From positions 7,795 through 71,794 of the forward strand of contig CATFEX010000012.1 in assembly GCA_949511625.1 (NCBI GenBank): a DNA stretch of 64,000 nt, given 5' to 3'. This document shows positions 62,064 to 64,000 of this stretch, piece by piece (positions within the stretch are counted from its first letter, which is position 1; every line of letters begins with the position of its first letter). Both the position numbers and the translations under genes were made by a program. The notes under the pieces were generated by a model. That model was not told the DNA's origin. It searched no databases and was given only the letters and a program-made list of their open reading frames with translations. Source of the DNA: UBA11891 sp003533785. Lineage in GTDB: Bacteria > Bacteroidota > Bacteroidia > Flavobacteriales > Flavobacteriaceae.

Positions 62064-63407
62064 ATGATGCTTAATGCACTCAACGCCATTTCCCCGATTG
62101 ATGGTCGTTATCGGTCCAAAACAAAAAGCTTAGCTCCATTTTTCTCGGAAGAAGCTCTATTCAAATACCGAGTTCAAGTTGAAATTGAATACTTCATTGC
62201 ATTAACTGAATTGGGTTTGCCTCAATTCGAAGGCTTCAATACTTCGCTCTATGAAGATTTGAGAAGTCTTTATCTTCATTTTGGACAAGAAGACGCTTCT
62301 GCAATTAAGGAGATAGAAAAGACAACCAATCACGATGTCAAAGCGGTAGAGTATTTTATCAAAAAAGAATTTGATGCACTTGGACTCGAGGGATACAAAG
62401 AATTCATTCATTTTGGCTTAACCTCGCAAGATGTAAATAATACGGCCATCCCGCTGTCAATTAAAGAAGCACTTCAAAAAGTCTATCTCCCCGAATTGGA
62501 AGCGCTTCAAGAACAAATGGTTGGCTTGGCAGAAGAATATAAAGACATCCCGATGTTGGCTCGAACCCATGGCCAGCCTGCTTCACCTACCCGCCTAGGA
62601 AAAGAAATTGAAGTGTTTGTGAATCGTTTAGAAGAGCAAAAAATACACTTGTTGCAAGTACCTCATGCCGCAAAATTTGGAGGAGCTACGGGTAATTTCA
62701 ATGCCCATCACGTCGCTTTTCCCGAAGTAGATTGGAAAAATTTTGGACAGGTATTCATTGAGAATCAATTAGGGCTTCACTATTCTTTTCCAACCACTCA
62801 AATCGAACATTACGATTCCTTTGCCGCATTGTCGGATGCAATGCGCCGTATAAATACAATTCTTATTGATTTTTCCAGAGATCTTTGGACATATATCTCA
62901 ATGGACTACTTCAAGCAAAAAATCAAAGAGGGTGAAGTAGGTTCCTCAGCAATGCCCCATAAGGTCAATCCAATTGACTTTGAAAATGCAGAAGGGAATT
63001 TAGGCATGGCCAATGCAATATTAAATTTCTTTTCTGAAAAATTACCCATTTCAAGATTACAACGTGACCTCACCGATAGTACCGTACTGAGAAATGTGGG
63101 TGTTCCAATGGGTCACACACTGATTGGCCTGTTATCCATCCAGAAAGGCCTTGAGAAACTTTTGGTGAATACAGACAAAATCAACTACGATCTTGATCAG
63201 AATTGGGCTGTGGTGGCAGAAGCCATTCAAACGATTTTGCGCAAAGAAGGCTATCCAAACCCTTACGAAGCATTAAAAGACTTGACAAGGATCAATAGTG
63301 TTGTTGATCAAAAAAGCATTCACAGTTTTATCGATGGACTCGAGATTGAGATTTCTTTAAAAGATCGATTGAAAACCCTTTCTCCCTTCAATTATACAGG
63401 TATTTAA
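62064..63407 (+). CDS. purB: adenylosuccinate lyase
   Basis: Catalyses two fumarate-releasing steps of purine synthesis (SAICAR to AICAR and adenylosuccinate to AMP). The superfamily signature SSAMPHKVNPIDFENAEGN is at about residue 293, with HFGLTSQDVNNTA and MLARTHGQPASPTRLGKE upstream. 447 residues. Starts ATG ATG at 62064 and 62067; either could be used. Converges on the DUF4252 gene. Confidence 0.95.
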   Translation: MMLNALNAISPIDGRYRSKTKSLAPFFSEEALFKYRVQVEIEYFIALTELGLPQFEGFNTSLYEDLRSLYLHFGQEDASAIKEIEKTTNHDVKAVEYFIKKEFDALGLEGYKEFIHFGLTSQDVNNTAIPLSIKEALQKVYLPELEALQEQMVGLAEEYKDIPMLARTHGQPASPTRLGKEIEVFVNRLEEQKIHLLQVPHAAKFGGATGNFNAHHVAFPEVDWKNFGQVFIENQLGLHYSFPTTQIEHYDSFAALSDAMRRINTILIDFSRDLWTYISMDYFKQKIKEGEVGSSAMPHKVNPIDFENAEGNLGMANAILNFFSEKLPISRLQRDLTDSTVLRNVGVPMGHTLIGLLSIQKGLEKLLVNTDKINYDLDQNWAVVAEAIQTILRKEGYPNPYEALKDLTRINSVVDQKSIHSFIDGLEIEISLKDRLKTLSPFNYTGI

Positions 63408-63438
63408 ATCTTGACCTTTTGGAAAATGATGAAGTAAT

Positions 63439-63984
63439 TCAATTGATTTTCTTGAGTTGTTTCCCTCCAGGTAGTTCCATCGCTTCAGTGAGTTTACCAA
63501 TTTGTTCCAAATCAATCCGACCTTCAACCAATAAAAGGATAGACTCTAGAGGTTTTCCTTTGATTGAAATTGAATCTTCTAAAACCGAACCCCTTGAAAA
63601 CATCAATAAACGATTAACTATGTTTTCTGCTGCTGCAGTTACAACATAAAAATATAATTCATTGTCATTTTCATTCAATTGGAGGAGCAATTCAAACCCT
63701 TCCTTTTCAGCCCATTTTTTGTGAGCACTGTCAATGGATTTTGTGATTTCAATATCCTGAGTGGTCAGTACCTTAAATGAACTTATACTTTGAATCATAT
63801 CCAAATAAGCCTTTGTTTCAAGATCATCAGTTTGAATATTTATTTGTCCCAATAGTTTGAACATCGTTGGATTAATGGATAGATAGTTTGCCTTATTGTC
63901 GTCTTTATATTCTTCGAAAACGGATTGAGAATAAGCAAAGTTGATGCAAATGGATAAACAGAAAAGGAGAATGCGTTCTTTCAT
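63439..63984 (-). CDS. exported DUF4252-like protein
   Basis: 181 residues with a signal peptide MKERILLFCLSICINFAYSQ. The mature protein has the alternating helix/strand pattern of DUF4252 (e.g. MIQSISSFKVLTT, LLQLNENDNELYFYVVTAAAENIVNRLLMF). The molecular function is unknown; related proteins in this phylum are often linked to cell-envelope sigma-factor clusters. The gene is complete, and its upstream region leaves the window after 16 bases. Confidence 0.72.
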   Translation of the reverse strand: MKERILLFCLSICINFAYSQSVFEEYKDDNKANYLSINPTMFKLLGQINIQTDDLETKAYLDMIQSISSFKVLTTQDIEITKSIDSAHKKWAEKEGFELLLQLNENDNELYFYVVTAAAENIVNRLLMFSRGSVLEDSISIKGKPLESILLLVEGRIDLEQIGKLTEAMELPGGKQLKKIN

Positions 63985-64000
63985 AATTGGGTGAAATTTA

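Noticed and set aside
1..64000. CRISPR array, prophage, transposon, secretion or defence island
   Set aside because: No regularly spaced repeats, no cas, transposase, integrase or toxin-antitoxin genes, and nearly all space is covered by recognisable metabolic and housekeeping genes.

Overview
The window looks like a chromosomal segment from a marine-type flavobacterium (phylum Bacteroidota, class Flavobacteriia). The evidence is the gene set and order (leuA-leuC-leuD-cimA-leuB; an arginine operon with argG, argC, proC, argD and an ArgF'-type transcarbamylase; divergent rpsF-rpsR-rplI and LytTR genes), secreted proteins with short signal peptides ending in AQ or SQ, A+T-rich intergenic DNA, an absence of Shine-Dalgarno sites, and many copies of the Bacteroidota -7 promoter element TAnnTTTG at gene starts. 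I see no phage, insertion sequence, CRISPR array, integrase or obvious island. This is dense housekeeping DNA in which genes often overlap by 1-8 bases.

Layout. 1-727: 5' part of an unknown helical protein gene on the minus strand. 867-6640: leucine/citramalate operon. 6765-9742: two aldehyde dehydrogenases facing each other. 9886-11310: SLC13-type anion transporter. 11312-17970 (minus): ilvD-ilvB-ilvN-ilvC-ilvA, with a candidate BCAA-rich leader peptide upstream. 18205-23206: nitroreductase-like protein, the 5-oxoprolinase set pxpA-pxpB-pxpC, a GC-rich orphan ORF and an Nramp-like transporter. 23240-30070 (minus): comM, a TonB-dependent receptor, dsbD and tilS. 30139-39036: a nine-gene arginine operon running from a GNAT acyltransferase to argH, almost all translationally coupled, preceded by a candidate Arg-rich leader peptide. 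39094-42182: dihydrolipoamide dehydrogenase and an NhaC antiporter. 42327-47884: ftsK, a LolA-like gene, an LptF/LptG-type permease and ribBA. 47881-53671: TSUP permease, tRNA-Ser(UGA), a small membrane protein, a lipoprotein amidase, a Dabb protein, ferredoxin-NADP reductase and hisS. 53690-55330: an unknown gene and rplI-rpsR-rpsF. 55411-64000: a LytTR protein, priA, a YihY-family protein, rlmH, rdgB, two unknown genes, purB and a DUF4252 protein.

How it works together. In about 39 kb the window encodes the common branched-chain pathway, the leucine branch, two possible routes to 2-oxobutyrate (citramalate synthase and threonine deaminase), and arginine synthesis from glutamate to arginine through acylated intermediates, with proC embedded in the arginine operon. 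The most interesting regulatory signals are the leader ORF containing RRPRRRP before the arginine operon, with alternative RNA pairings after it, and a repeated arrangement in which TAnnTTTG lies exactly 4 bases before a start codon (argL, tilS, rlmH, the TSUP permease), suggesting leaderless or nearly leaderless mRNAs.
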